From: Bicyclus anynana
Taxonomy: Eukaryota > Arthropoda > Insecta > Lepidoptera > Nymphalidae
Assembly (NCBI RefSeq): GCF_947172395.1
Contig: NC_069105.1
Span: forward strand, 10,623,971-10,687,970
DNA: 64,000 nt
Direction: 5' to 3'
Positions within the stretch are counted from its first letter, which is position 1, and each line of letters begins with the position of its first letter. Shown piece by piece: positions 1 to 11,156 of the stretch. Position numbers and translations under genes: made by a program. Below the pieces are notes generated by a model, which was given only the letters and a program-made list of their open reading frames with translations, ran no database searches and was not told where the DNA came from.

Positions 1-199
1 AGTAGTCAATCCGTATCAATCAATAGTATCCGTCAATCGATTATACAGAGGTTAAAAGTTCTTAAGTAGATCATCCGTCAAAACTCCGTTAAACACTGCA
101 AAAATGTAATGTCAAATATTAATTTCCACATCTCAAACACCCCCATTTTCCATCATTGCTTAATAATCCAGCCATTTTAATAACAATAGCTGCCGTAAT

Positions 200-1910
200 A
201 CTAGGAATAATACAATGGTCGTGCGGCGGCGCGCGCTCCACTGCCTTTCAATCGTATTGTACGTTTGCCACTCTGTCGGGGCATTATTGTACGAAATGAA
301 AAGATTCTTGTCCATTTTTTTTTATATCCAGCCCGCGGATTAGTCTGGAGCCCGTTGTTTCTCGTAGCGCACTTTGCAAGTGTATCTGTGTGTATTTACA
401 AGACTGTGTCGCCATTTTGACGACGTCTCATTCAGTGGTGTAATCTATACGTTAAACTTACTAATGTTATAGATAGGTAAAGTATGTGAGGTTGTACTGA
501 AATTCTTTACCGATATAAAGCTACATCGTCTCCATAATACTAGGTAGGTACCTATTATGGCCGCTATAATCTATGTTACGTTTGCCATTCTGTCGGGGCA
601 TTATTGTACGAAATGAAAAGATTCTTATCCATTTTTTTTTTATATCCAGCCCGCGGATTAGTCTGGAGCCCGTTGTTTCTCGTAGCGCACTTTGCAAGTG
701 TGTCTGTGTTTATTTACAAGACTGTGACGCCATTTTGACGACGTCTCATTCAATGGTGTAATCTACACGCTTTACTTACTAATTGTTAAAGAGAGGTGGG
801 GTTTGTGAGGTTGTACTGAAACTTTACCGATAAAAAGCTACATCGTCACAAAGTAACATAGCCTATAGTGGCCATAATACTAAGTAATAAGGCCGCTAAG
901 CCTATCGCGCGGCGTTCAGCGCTCCACTGTCTTTCAATCGTATTGTACGTTTGCCATTCTGTCGGGGCATTATTGTACGAAATGAAAAGATTCTTGTCCA
1001 TTTTTTTTATATCCAGCCCGCGGATTAGTCTGGAGCCCGTTATTTCTCGTAGCGCACTTTGCAAGTGTATCTGTGTGTATTTACAAGACTGTGACGCCAT
1101 TTTGACGACGTCTCATTCAATGGTGTAATCTATACGCTATACTTACTAATATTATAGATAGGTAAAGTTTGTGAGGTTGTACTGAAATTCTTTACCGATA
1201 TAAAGCTACATCGTCTCCGAGTTACATAGCCTATAGCGGCCCTAATACTAGATAGGTACATATTATGGCTGCTATAATCTGTGTTACGTTTGCCAGTTCG
1301 TCGGGGTATTATTGTACGAAATGATGCTTGTCCATTTGTTTTATATCCAGCCCGCGTATTAGTCTGGAGCCCGTTGTTTCTCGTAGCGCACTTTGCAAGT
1401 GTATCTGTGTTTATTTACAAGACTGTGACGCCATTTTGACGACGTCTCATTCAGTGGTGTAATCTGTATACTTACTAATAATATAGAGACGTAAGGTTTT
1501 GAGGGTTGTACTGAAATGATTTTGAAAATTTTTTTTACCGATAGAAAACTACATCGTCACCGAGTATTATAACCTATTAGGTAATATGGTCGCTGTAGCC
1601 TATTCTGTATTTATTTACAAGAAGGAGACGCTATTTTGATGAGGTCTCGTTCAGTGGTGTAATCTATAGGTACTTTATACTTACTAAAATATAAAGAGGT
1701 AAAGTTTGTGAGATTGTACTGAAATTCTTTTACCGATAGAAAGCTACATTGCCACTTAGTAACAAAGCCTATAGCGGCCATAATACTAGGTAATAGATAA
1801 TAGGTAGTGCCTATATTTACAAGACTGTGACGCCGTTTTAATGACGTTTCACTCAGTGGTGTAATCTATACTCTAAGTATACTTACTAAAAATATAGAGA
1901 GGTAAAGTTT
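200..1910. repeat. Degenerate tandem array, six units
   Basis: The motif ATTTACAAGACTGTGACGCC recurs at 394, 712, 1079, 1413, 1613 and 1815. The first four units are about 318-367 bases apart; the last two are about 200 apart and lack the segment with 'CAGCCCGCGGATTAGTCTGG'. Each unit also holds a stretch like 'GGTAAAGTTTGTGAGGTTG...TTTACCGATA...AGCTACAT', which resembles the Helitron-like variant at 34115-34515. Short open frames appear on both strands in the third unit but are broken by homopolymer length changes in the others, so I do not call them genes. Confidence 0.8.
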
Positions 1911-1912
1911 TG

Positions 1913-2063
1913 TGATCGACTCAGAAATGAGAAGATCCGTAGATGAACCAAAGACACTGAAATAGCTCAGCGAGTCGCGAAGCTTAAGTGGCAAAAAAGC
2001 CGATAGGGTTCCAAGGTGCTGGAATGGTGACCCCACACCGGAAAGCGCAGTGTTGTTCCAAAC
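1913..2063 (+). pseudogene. RTE-like retrotransposon ORF2 fragment
   Basis: Reads like the C-terminal part of an RTE-type reverse transcriptase ORF: 'GATCGACTCAGAAATGAG...CTCAGCGAGTCGCGAAGCTTAAGTGGCA...GTGCTGGAATGG...GAAAGCGCAGTGTTG'. The same segment is better preserved at 23690-23840. It is internally deleted and out of frame. Sits at the end of the tandem array. Confidence 0.7.
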
Positions 2064-2159
2064 ACTCGTACCTATAGAAGTTTTAAATACATACATACAT
2101 CTAAGTGAATGAAACGGCTAAACTAGCTGTTTCGATGACCTGTACCTACCTATATAATA

Positions 2160-2335
2160 GAATCCTCCTCCTCCTTGCGTCGTATTCCTTATTACTGATG
2201 GTCGTGACCCCTATCACAAGCTTGCATCTTCACGATGTTGCGCCATGTGGCTCGACTTTTTGCGATTTGCAGAGCCTCATGTACTTTGGTGTCGGAAGTG
2301 GCGCGGATTTGGTCGGACCAACGCATCGGTCTACG
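2160..2335 (-). pseudogene. Non-LTR retrotransposon ORF2 C-terminal fragment
   Basis: The minus strand reads PMRWSDQIRATSDTK, then VHEALQIAKSRATWRNIVK, before a stop. This is the C-terminal tail pattern (RWSDQI...A...R..WR..V) common in lepidopteran endonuclease/reverse-transcriptase elements. No catalytic domain remains. The plus-strand frame over the same bases (2105-2350) is a shadow. Confidence 0.6.
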
Positions 2336-2339
2336 TATA

Positions 2340-2700
2340 TAATAGAATAAAAAGCTTTAAATCATTTTAAAGCGTTTGTTTTTTTGTATATCAAAAATAT
2401 TTGGTTCACAAAGAATAGAATTTTACATGAGGGAAGATTTAAATGATTATTTTGCCCCCTTTAACTACAGTAATATATTTTAAAGTCGGCACGCGACGCG
2501 TCGGAAACGGACCAGTAATGGATGGACGTCTCTTACACGCTTGTATCGCATTTTAAACACACGACTGCAATTATTGGGGAGTTAGTAATGAGATACGTTT
2601 AAATGGCCATTAACCGCTCAGAAAGATTGAATCTTTCATAATAAAGTTATCCTTCAAACTAAATCTAAAAATCGTAGCGTGATTTATGTGTTGATTGATT
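2340..2700. other. Non-coding stretch, nothing recognised
   Basis: AT-rich with no open frame of note, no splice-flanked exon and no repeat family that I recognise. Confidence 0.5.
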
Positions 2701-2707
2701 GATTTGT

Positions 2708-2918
2708 GTTTAGGTTGGCTACACGACGTCGTACCGAACGCTAAATCGCTTGGCGGTACGTCTTTGACGGTAGAGTGGTAACTAGCCACGGCCAAAGCCT
2801 CCCACCAGCCAGACCTGGACCAATTAAGAAAACCTCAATTGGTCCAGCCGGGGATCGAACCCAGGACCTCCGTCTTGTAAGTCTACTGCGTATACCACTG
2901 CGCCACGGAGGCCGTCAA
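2708..2918 (-). mobile_element. SINE-A (tRNA-derived), 3' truncated
   Basis: Minus-strand copy of the commonest SINE in the window. On its own strand it starts GGCCTCCGTGGCGCAGTGGT (tRNA-like A box), carries the B box GGTTCGATCCC and a conserved body (GGCTGGTGGGAGGC, GTGGCTAGTTACCAC, CCGCCAAGCGATTTAGCG). This copy stops before the 3' part (CACTTACCATCAGGTGAG). Confidence 0.85.
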
Positions 2919-3915
2919 AAAAAATGCAAACATTAAATTAAGTCAAAGGTTAATTTGAAATATAAAATCAAAATTCAGAATACTGACTATACAAAATATA
3001 GTGAACTAATGAGTTAAATAAGTCTAATGAGTTTTTTTAACAAATATTGTTACGAGGGCCTACGAGTTCCATCTAACAAACTATAAATATACTAAACTAT
3101 CTATATGTTATTATAAACATTGTCTGTTGTTTGCTGATAATAATTCTTCAATGTCATGATTACAGTTTTTCGTTTATAAGATACTGATTTGACTAAACCT
3201 AAAGATTCTATCTTTAGCTTTATTATTTAAACTCAGATTAAAGTAAACTATTTACATTTTATAATTAATTTAAATATTATAATGATATTAATTTTGTACG
3301 AAAGTAATGTTAGACTAAGCTGTAAAACTGTATAATTAAAAAGTAGTTGTAAGATACAGAAACCATTTTGAATTGTAAAACTGTTTGAGTCATAGTCGGT
3401 AATTATTTTGTCGTCTGGTAGTCAGTCGAGCGCGATCTTTGTTGGTGATAATACACTTTGTTGGAACTATACGAAGATTTTCATTGCTGAATACACATTC
3501 CTGACGTCACGCTGCCCGTCTCAGTAATATTATCTTGAAATAAACAAACAGTGCTACGTTACAATTTCACTGTAGTATATCTAAGTAGGTAAACCATTCC
3601 CAGACCCTTACTCTTGTACGGCATTGTCATTCAAATAGCCCAGACATTACAGAGAGAAGAATTTAAATAATGACCCTCCAAAATTTATGTGAAAGTGGTA
3701 ATTTTGCATATTTATTGGACCTCGCATCTTACGACTGTAAAATTACTTCTCTTATCCAATACTACTCCATATTTAAAAAAAAAACAAAAATATGATGTAT
3801 TAAAAACAATGTTGTTATGTAATAAAGAAGTTAGCAATACTTTAGTACTGTATATTCAGTGAAGTAGTAAGTATTAAATATACCTGTAACTACCTAATTA
3901 CAAGTTTTTTTTTAA

Positions 3916-4058
3916 CTAGGTGGCTAGCTACGTTCGAAGCATCCCACCAGCCAGACCTGGACTAATTAAAAAAATCTCAATCGGCCCAACTGGGGATCGA
4001 ACCCAGGACCTCCGTCTTGTAAATCCACCGCGCATACCACTGCACCACGGAGGCCGTC
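3916..4058 (-). mobile_element. SINE-A head fragment
   Basis: tRNA-like head plus the first part of the SINE-A body on the minus strand, ending in the GACGGCCTCCGTGG-type border at 4058. The 3' half is absent here, but a 3' half in opposite orientation lies only 85 bases away (4143-4303), suggesting a rearranged or split pair. Confidence 0.8.
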
Positions 4059-4142
4059 AAAATTGAAGTTTGCACTATCATTATATAATATCCGACAGAA
4101 AGATATATTAATTAATTTTTAAGTAATAATTATTTTGCTGTG

Positions 4143-4303
4143 ATTTAGTGTTCCGGTACGATTCCGTGTAGAAACCGAAAGGGGTGTGGATTTTCATCCT
4201 CCTCCTAACAAGTTAGCCCGCTTCCATCTTAGACTGCGTCATCACTTACCATCAGGTGAGATTGCAGTCAAGGGCTAACTTGTAAAGAATAAAAAAAAAA
4301 AAA
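4143..4303 (+). mobile_element. SINE-A 3' fragment
   Basis: Plus-strand 3' half of SINE-A: 'GATTTAGTGTTCCGGTACG', 'GTAGAAACCGAAAGGGG', 'CACTTACCATCAGGTGAG', 'GGGCTAACTTGTAAAG', then a poly-A tail. 5' truncated. Confidence 0.85.
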
Positions 4304-5030
4304 GATTTGATAAATTCATTCGATTATTATTAAGTGTTTTAGAACAACATGTTTTATAACAGTATATTTCATGACACCTTTACCACAGAACATTTACTTT
4401 AGCTATAAAAATCACTGATTTAGGGAAAGCTAAACCAACAAATTTTATAGCAAAGTAAATTATATATGTAGCCAAAGTAAATGCGTAAGGCAAAACACTA
4501 ACCATTACCATAATAAATAAAATAAATTCTTAAACTATCAAAATGAATATTAACATTGTTAAATGAAAAAAACACTAAATGCACCCCTACAGTATTTATT
4601 ACTCTTAAAACGCTATCACAAAATGATGCAATTGAAAAATATGTATTTATATTCACTATGAATGATATGACACTTTGAAGGCGTTACGAATTATAGAATG
4701 GGACAAACGTAATTTTGCGTTCACTGAAAAACTTTGTAGACCGTGTGTTTAAATGGATACGATTCAAAATTGATAGTGAATTTGGTTTTTGAGTGACGTA
4801 ATGGAAGGTTTTGGAATCTTATTGTGTTTTTAACACTTGGCCCTTGTGTGTGGGGTAAGGGGTGTTTTGCACCCTCGCTGATTAGCGTTCTTAATCTAGT
4901 AGGGTTGTTGGATGACGCTATGCTATAGACACAACAGACTGGCAATAGTTATTGTACATTTATATCGTATGAGTATTTATCCAAGAATATTAAATGGAAT
5001 ATTAGGTCTGAAACTATTTATCATCATCGT
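4304..5030. other. Non-coding stretch, no gene seen
   Basis: AT-rich. The minus-strand frame 4721-4945 has no recognisable domain or splice context and I do not call it. It ends in a short (CAT)n tract at 5020-5040 that is the tail of the RTE fragment next to it. Confidence 0.5.
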
Positions 5031-5285
5031 CATCATCATATCAGCCGATAGACGACCTAAGTAGGAGTGCCTTCCAAACGTCACGATCCTGAACCGCCTG
5101 AATTCAGTGAATTCCTGCTTGATGTCGTCAGTCTACCTGGTGGGGGGTCGACCAACACTCCGCTTTCTAGGGCGGGTTCGCCATTCCAGCACCTTGGGAG
5201 CCCAACGTCCATCGGCTCTCCGAACTATATGCCCCACCCATTGCCACTTCAGCTTCGCGAAACGTTGAGCTATGGAGTTATTGTA
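5030..5285 (-). pseudogene. RTE-like retrotransposon 3' end
   Basis: On the minus strand this reads as the C-terminal end of RTE ORF2 and ends in the (TGA)n-type tail typical of the family. Recognisable pieces are the AAGCTGAAGTGGCAATGGG segment, the CCAAGGTGCTGGAATGG segment and the CATCGGCTGATATGATG-like terminus. Frame is broken. Confidence 0.8.
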
Positions 5286-5289
5286 CTAA

Positions 5290-6150
5290 CATGAATATTA
5301 ATCGTTTCATAAGTAGTAATAACTGAATTTTTTATTCTCTTTGGGTCGCCATTATACCTGCAATTATTCATCAATCAATAAGAATTTACAATGTACTTAA
5401 TAACACTCACACACCAATATACCTTAGTATGATTGGAGTTTGTTTGAAGATGTGAGTATTTTGGTTTCAACATCGAAAGGAATACTTGAGGTCAGATGCT
5501 TGTTAATTCAGAATAACTACTAAACAACAATTCTTTGAGCTATCCAGGAAATAACGTCAACTTTTATTGCAAATTTAGGAAAAAGTATAAAAACCGAAAA
5601 CTTTAAAAATATATTTACCACACTTGGTGCAATGATGCATAAAGCCGTCCAGTTATACAATAATATTTCAATGTTTATTTAACTACTGCTTAATGAACTA
5701 CGGCAGGCCTAAGCCCGTTTGCTGACATGTTCATCCCATTACATAAAATACCTATTGTCACAAATTGTACGCGTAAACAAGTGTAAGTCTTTGTGTAAAT
5801 ACACTTTGTTAGTAAACGCGGCAGATACATTTGAAATTAAATCTATACTGTATTTTATAGTTATTTACAGTACAAATTATACACGTCCGTTCCATCCATC
5901 CATTTATATTTTTAAGCGATTATTATGTGTTTTATGCATTAGAATTTATATTACAATTTATATTAGAATTGTATTTTAAACTTCTTATTAGGTTAGAAGC
6001 TCAAAAGTGGACAATAGTAGATTGTTAACCTAGGGTGGAAAGAATTGATTCTTTTACCCGTGTTAAACACTCTACTTTTCATTTCGAATATGAGGAAATT
6101 TCATTTCGATTACGAGGAAATTATAATTATTGTCTATTTATTTGGCCCGC
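5290..6150. other. Non-coding stretch, no gene seen
   Basis: AT-rich. The plus frame 5719-5979 is low-complexity in residue use, with no domain and no splice context. Nothing else recognised. Confidence 0.5.
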
Positions 6151-6156
6151 TCTTGG

Positions 6157-6204
6157 AACGTCGGTAAAGCAGTCGTCAAACTGGACGACTGCTTTACCGA
6201 CGTT
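6157..6204. repeat. Perfect 21-bp hairpin with 6-base loop
   Basis: Left arm 6157-6177 starts AACGTCGGTAAAGCAGTCG and right arm 6184-6204 is its exact complement. The loop is AAACTG. Arms are about half GC in otherwise AT-rich surroundings. No transposon family recognised. Confidence 0.9.
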
Positions 6205-7734
6205 GTGACTACTCCCCGCTAGGCGGCTCTCCCTAAGGAGAATGACTTACGTAAAAATCTAGTTACATCCTACTCGAAGAACCACTAATGTTATAGAATT
6301 CACTTTTCCTTTGGTGGAATACCTATATTGCTTATTGGAATAAAAAATACTGGTTCACATTTGTATGGTTTTTAAAATAAACCTTTAGATGGCACTATGC
6401 ACCTTAAAAACGTCTTGTTTAATCCACCATCTTGGGGAGAGAGAAAGAGAGAATGAGAAAGCGCGAGAAGAAATGAGACGGCAAATAGTCGTTCGGAAAT
6501 AACTTTAAACAAAATTCAGTTTAGATTTTTTTTTTAATTTAAATACTATATATATAATATATAACATTTAAAATTAATTGTCAATATATTTTTTAATCAT
6601 TATCTATTTTTTTTAAACTCCGTCACTGTTATGTAACAAATTAGTATCCCGCCAATTTATGTCGACTTTTCAAATTTTATTTAGGGAACTCAACACGTTA
6701 TTGTTGCGGCTTATTCCGATTAAGAAGTTTGCGCTAAATTTACACTGGCTGTTTAGAAACTCACATGGCCGTAGCATTTTTTTTTATAATTACTTTACTT
6801 TTTACATAAAAGTTTTCCTCTAGAACTTCATTGACGTCTGAACAGGCTGTATGGTCAACGATCTTTGCCTGTCCCCGAATTTAGTTGGGGACAAATAAAA
6901 AAAAAAACATAAAACTCTTCACAGCTAATGACACCAGTTCTATTTTTAAAGTTCATTCCGGCCCTTAGGTGGGAAGTAATTTGTATGAGTTATTCCATCC
7001 CTGTGTAGGGAAGCAGCATTTTCCACCCAATACTCAGATCAAAACAACACTACTTTCCGAGTATGAGAAATGAAAAAGCCTTTGTTGCTCTGAACTAGTG
7101 TTAAAAAGTAGTTTTTGTTCATTATTCGAAAACAACTGTTACGAAAATATATAGAATTGAGATTAGACCAAATCCCATGTTGGATTGGATGGATTGACTG
7201 TCTTGAACGAGTCCTGTCACATACTTCAAAGTGAATGTCAATATTCATTTATTTTAATTAGGTTAGATTACAATTACTTTTGAAATGTCAAGATTGTAAA
7301 TAATGGCGATAATTGGTCGAAATTTTAAATCCCTACTATAAGACCCGTTATTTTTACCTTTACCACTGAAGCAAGTAGGGTTTTAATAGATATAACCAAC
7401 AATATTTTATACTAAAGGCGGACAAATGTGCATAATTGTCAACGAAAGTTATACGAAAGTTATTTAAACAAATACCTAATACTTACTTGTTCATTGTCTA
7501 CAATGTCGAGTTGTGTGTTCAGGAAGTGTAAAAACTAGATTTACTCAAACATATAGCATGAATAAATACAAAATTGTACATATTTACGCTCAGTACAGTA
7601 GCTATTAGATTTTGTAGGCACGTAACATGTCTATAGTATAAATTATCTTTGGATACAACAGTGCTATTAAACATACTTAACCAAAAACCCATTAAGCGTG
7701 TCCATTAACCGCAATATTTTCCAAATAGCTAGTA
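6205..7734. other. Non-coding stretch, no gene seen
   Basis: Contains a purine-rich GAGA-type patch at 6434-6470 and AT-rich sequence. The minus frame 7039-7248 shows no domain. No exon candidates with acceptor, donor and coherent coding between them were found. Confidence 0.5.
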
Positions 7735-7880
7735 AATCGCGTTCGGATATGTCCGCCACATTGGACGGCGGATGTGGTGCGCGCGCGCCGGAAGGACGTG
7801 CCATCCATTGTGACGTCACGTCCGCGTTAGCGTAATGGCGCGGACGGCGCTGCGGGAGCTTCGCGCCTGGCTTCCAAATT
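7735..7880. promoter_or_regulatory. Isolated CpG-rich stretch with TGACGTCA
   Basis: A sharply bounded GC/CpG-rich block (GTGCGCGCGCGCCGG, GCGCGGACGGCGCTGCGGG) in AT-rich DNA. It contains the palindromic CRE-like octamer TGACGTCA near 7811 and is followed at about 7892 by TTTATATACC. It may be a promoter or enhancer, or a piece of an unknown repeat. No coding exon was found next to it, so the role is inference. Confidence 0.3.
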
Positions 7881-8042
7881 TGAATATTAAGTTTATATAC
7901 CAGGTGGAGTTTCTACTCAGACTATTATGTATCTACTAGATATTGTCGAGTAGCCGATTTTTTTCTAGAAATTTCTTAGGGAAAAAATTATGCTACACAT
8001 CCTCGGGAATAGCTAACAATGGTAAATTATTGTAATGTTCTA

Positions 8043-8180
8043 TGTTTTTTTTTAAAAGAGCAACTTTTGAGCTTCTTGCCGGCATTTCTCAACAGAACCT
8101 GCTTTCTGAAGCGGGGGTAGAGGCTTTACAATTATTACATAAAGTCAAACTTGACGTTTCAAAAGTGCTTGTAAACTAAG
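8043..8180 (+). mobile_element. LINE 3' UTR fragment
   Basis: 'TTTTTTTTAAAAGAGCAACTT', 'GAGCTTCTTGCCGG', 'AAAAGTGCTTGTAAACTAAGCC'. The same 3' UTR follows the LINE ORF fragment at 9950-10209, so this is a solo 3' end of that element. Confidence 0.7.
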
Positions 8181-8182
8181 CC

Positions 8183-8470
8183 TTATCATCATCATTATCA
8201 ACTCATATTCGGCTCACTGCTGCGCTCGACTCTCCTCTCAGAATTAGAGGAGTTAGGCCAATAGTCCACCACGCTATCCCACGCAGATAATTAAAAAAAA
8301 TCTCTGGTATGCAGGTTTCTTCACGATGTTTTTCCTTCACCGTTTGAGACACGTGATATTTAATTTCTTAAAATGCACATAACTACATAGTTGGAGGTGC
8401 AAGCCCCGAATCGAATTCGAACCCACACCCTCCGGAATCGGAGGCAGAAGTTCTATCCACTGGGCTCTTA
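8183..8470 (-). mobile_element. SINE-B (tRNA-derived)
   Basis: Near full-length minus-strand copy of the second SINE. On its own strand the head contains 'TAGCTCAGTGGAT' and 'GGTTCGAATCC', the body has 'CACGTGTCTCAAACGGTGAAG', 'GAGGAAACCTGCATACC', 'GGACTATTGGCCTAA', and the end is 'GCAGTGAGCCGAATATG' followed by (ATG)n. This copy is somewhat diverged. Confidence 0.85.
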
Positions 8471-9044
8471 CTATCTTATCTACATTCAAAATAATACGTC
8501 ATTATGAAGTCTACCAAATTATATACGGCTACTTCATATTTTTAATAGCTACCTATTCAGTAAACAACTACAAAAGATCTCGTCAATTCGCTACGGGACC
8601 AATTCGATTCGTACCTCATTCAAATTCTAAAAACCGCACATTAGTGACGCACCGACCGCGTCTACCCACGCTACAAGTGCACAAGTGCACAAGTGTAACA
8701 ATGACGTCATTTAGCAGATAAATACCTCCATTATTAACAAAACACATTAAAATTATAAACTTTAACACAACGCAATACGGGACAGTATCGTTTGGAGGTA
8801 GGGCAAAGAAAAAAATGAAATGTTCCAAACCGAAAACACGCGGTGTATGAATTTAAAAATAATAATACGTCATTGCTCAGTCCCTCTGTCTTTTTGATTC
8901 AGTGTACCGTAATGCATGTTACGGTCGTATGTTGAATTTGATGAGTATGTACTGTGCGTTGACATTGTACACCGAGAAACTACCAAAACAGAAAGACGTA
9001 GACAAAATCAATGCTCTTGTGAAGTTAATCTATACTTCTATACT
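8471..9044. other. Non-coding stretch, no gene seen
   Basis: The minus frame 8616-8828 has no recognisable motif. A direct triplication of GTGCACAA lies near 8677-8693. Otherwise nothing. Confidence 0.5.
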
Positions 9045-9226
9045 CTATACTAATATATAAAGCTGAAGAGTTTGTTTGATTGAACGCGCTAATCTCAGGA
9101 ACTACTGGTCCGATTTGAAAAATTCTTTCAGCGTTATATAGCCCAATTATCGAGGAAGGCTATAGACTATATATTATCTCTGTACTCTTACGGGAACGAG
9201 AACTACGCGGGTGAAACCGCGAGTAG
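9045..9226 (+). mobile_element. Helitron-like Lep1-type element
   Basis: Starts CTATACTAATATATAAAGCTG, contains 'GAACGCGCTAATCTCAGG', 'AACTACTGGTCCGATTTGAA' and 'CGAGGAAGGCTATAG', and ends near 'GGGTGAAACCGCGAG'. Matches the other ten or so copies in the window. The usual GTCAGCTAGT terminus is lost here. Confidence 0.8.
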
Positions 9227-9324
9227 AACCGTAGAACCTCTGCCTCTAGACGTTAAGACAGTTGAGTGTTTGAGAATTAGGACGCCCCGTATATGCTGAA
9301 GGGGGGACAGGCTATAGGCCAGGT

Positions 9325-9412
9325 CAAAGTCAAAGTCAAAAATCATTTATTTCAATTTGGCTTTATTTGAAAGCACTTTTAAAATGTTAGTTAATGGGTG
9401 GTAATGGTAATA
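9325..9412 (-). mobile_element. LINE 3' end fragment
   Basis: Minus-strand 3' terminus ending in repeated TTTGAC units (read here as 'CAAAGTCAAAGTC') next to 'AATCATTTATTTCAA' and 'GAAAGCACTTTTAAAATG'. Same family as 10266-10440. Confidence 0.65.
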
Positions 9413-9949
9413 ATTAAGTGAAATAAAAAAACACTGCGATTTTTTACTTAAAAGAATAGAAATAGATACGTAACATCTACCTATGGGTTACCTACGGGTA
9501 ATTATAATACTCTATCTTATACTAGTCGATGTAATTCGCCTACAAGTACCAAGTTGTATTAGAATTTGAACTTAATTTCTATTAGATACCAAAGAAAGGC
9601 ACTAACAACGACGTTGCCATGGAAATGAGCGATGTCACATCGCTGTAACTTTATAGAATGCGGGGGCTGGTGGTTTGAGTATAAACACTTTTTAGTTAAC
9701 ACTGGAACTTTAATAGATTTTGTTGATTCACTTGTAAAACTGACTTATGGTTCTTTCGAGATTTTTAAAACAGGACAACCAGCTGGCCTATTCACTAATC
9801 TGGTCTTATTGTAAACCTATTATTAAATAAACATCAAAACTATTGAAAAATGTCATCTAACTCTGTATCATATCTACTAGTGGACACCGGATTAAATTTG
9901 TTAATAGAATCTCAACTTCGTATATGTCAACTAGCATACGTCAAAGATT

Positions 9950-10440
9950 TAAACCTACGTTACTAGACACGGGCATAAGTTAGTTATTTCTGCTTATCGT
10001 CTCCAAAGAGTAAAAAAATCTTTTGTAGGCTTGGGTGTACTCTTTTATAACAAGATCCCCAAGACTGTGATGGACCTGCCAATGCATAGCTTTAAGCAAT
10101 GTGTTAAAAAACATTTGCTTAGTCGAGGTTACTACACCATCGATGAGTTCCTTAATGATAAAGTTGCTTGGAGGCCGTTGGATCAGCTTCCACCTTCACA
10201 CAGGAAGTAAAACTATAAAAAATTGTAATGTTGTCATCAATTGTAATTATAAAATTATTGTATGATTTTTTTTTAAAGAGCAACTGTTGAGTTTCTTGCC
10301 GGTTTCTTCTCAGCAGAATCTGCCTTCCAAACCGGTGGTAGAATCTTTACAAATAGTCAACAGACGTATCAAAAGTGCTTGTATACTGAGCCTACTTAAC
10401 ATAAATGAATTTTTGATTTTTTGATTTAGATAGTGAATTA
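9950..10440 (+). pseudogene. Non-LTR retrotransposon ORF2 C-terminus and 3' UTR
   Basis: Reading ends at about 10209 with TAA. The reading contains 'SFVGLGVLFYNKIPK', 'FKQCVKKHLLSRGYYTIDEF' and 'LNDKVAW', the C-terminal signature of a widespread lepidopteran Jockey/CR1-like reverse transcriptase ORF. The 3' UTR (GAGCAACTGTTGAGTTTC, GTCAACAGACGTATC, AAGTGCTTGTATACTGAG) follows, ending in TTTTTGATT repeats. 5' truncated and without RT catalytic motifs. Confidence 0.75.
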
Positions 10441-10489
10441 TCCTGCAGGTATGGATTTTTAGGCTCGAAAAGACGTGATACAATGGAAA

Positions 10490-10830
10490 CGAGCGACAAA
10501 ATCCAATGGCCACATTCGCGCGTGAATTTAAATCTCGCCTCGGGTGTTAGGAAGCGGTGATTTGTGGTTATTTACCGCGGTTGTTAAGTTTCCATTTTCG
10601 GCGGCCACTCGTGCGGAAGTCGCGACGATTTCGATGCGAATTTCGTTTTTAATTTCGGGAATAGGGCCGCGTGGGGCCTCATTGTGCCCACGTAACGATC
10701 ACGTAACGACTATTGTTCGGACAATTTCGAAATTTAATGAATTGCGGAAATAATATTCGCATTGCTGATTTGTTGCTGCGTCGCGATTGTTGCACTTTGC
10801 ATGTTGATGTTTTTCATTTCTGTTGATGAC
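10490..10830. other. CpG-rich single-copy stretch
   Basis: Rich in CGCG/TCGCG/GGCCGC words and containing an open plus frame (10544-10753, 69 codons) with no recognised domain. No acceptor/donor pair gave a convincing exon. It could be a conserved non-coding or first-exon/promoter region. Evidence is base composition only. Confidence 0.3.
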
Positions 10831-10899
10831 CCGATGAGGAGCCCCTTTTTTTTAGAATTTCCTAATCAGGAAAATTAATCATTTACAAAGTCAATAGTC

Positions 10900-11075
10900 A
10901 TTATTCGTTTATTACAATTAGGTTTAGTTTAGAAGCACTTTCGAAAGGTTACGAAACAGGAAATAATATTATGAGATTATAATTAGTCGAAAACTTAAAA
11001 TTAAAGTTACGAGGGTTCCAAGCTCGCCTTGGTCCTAGAATGGTCCACAACAAACTCAGTCAGGTTTTTTAATTT
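10900..11075 (-). mobile_element. LINE 3' region fragment
   Basis: Read here as 'GTTTAGAAGCACTTTCGAAAG', 'AAAGTTACGAGGGTTCCAAG', 'GCCTTGGTCCTAGAATGG', 'CCACAACAAACTCAG'. The same block is at 28985-29190 and, in the other orientation, at 46313-46385. Confidence 0.7.
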
Positions 11076-11156
11076 ATTAGTTTATCACTATTTAACAATA
11101 GGTATTTAAGTAGCCAGTCTTGTACTCGTAATACATTTCATTTCCAAGCTATTTTT

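Noticed and set aside
846..1128. Overlapping 84- and 86-codon frames on both strands in the tandem array
   Set aside because: The frames are disrupted in the neighbouring units and arise from one repeat, with no start context or domain.
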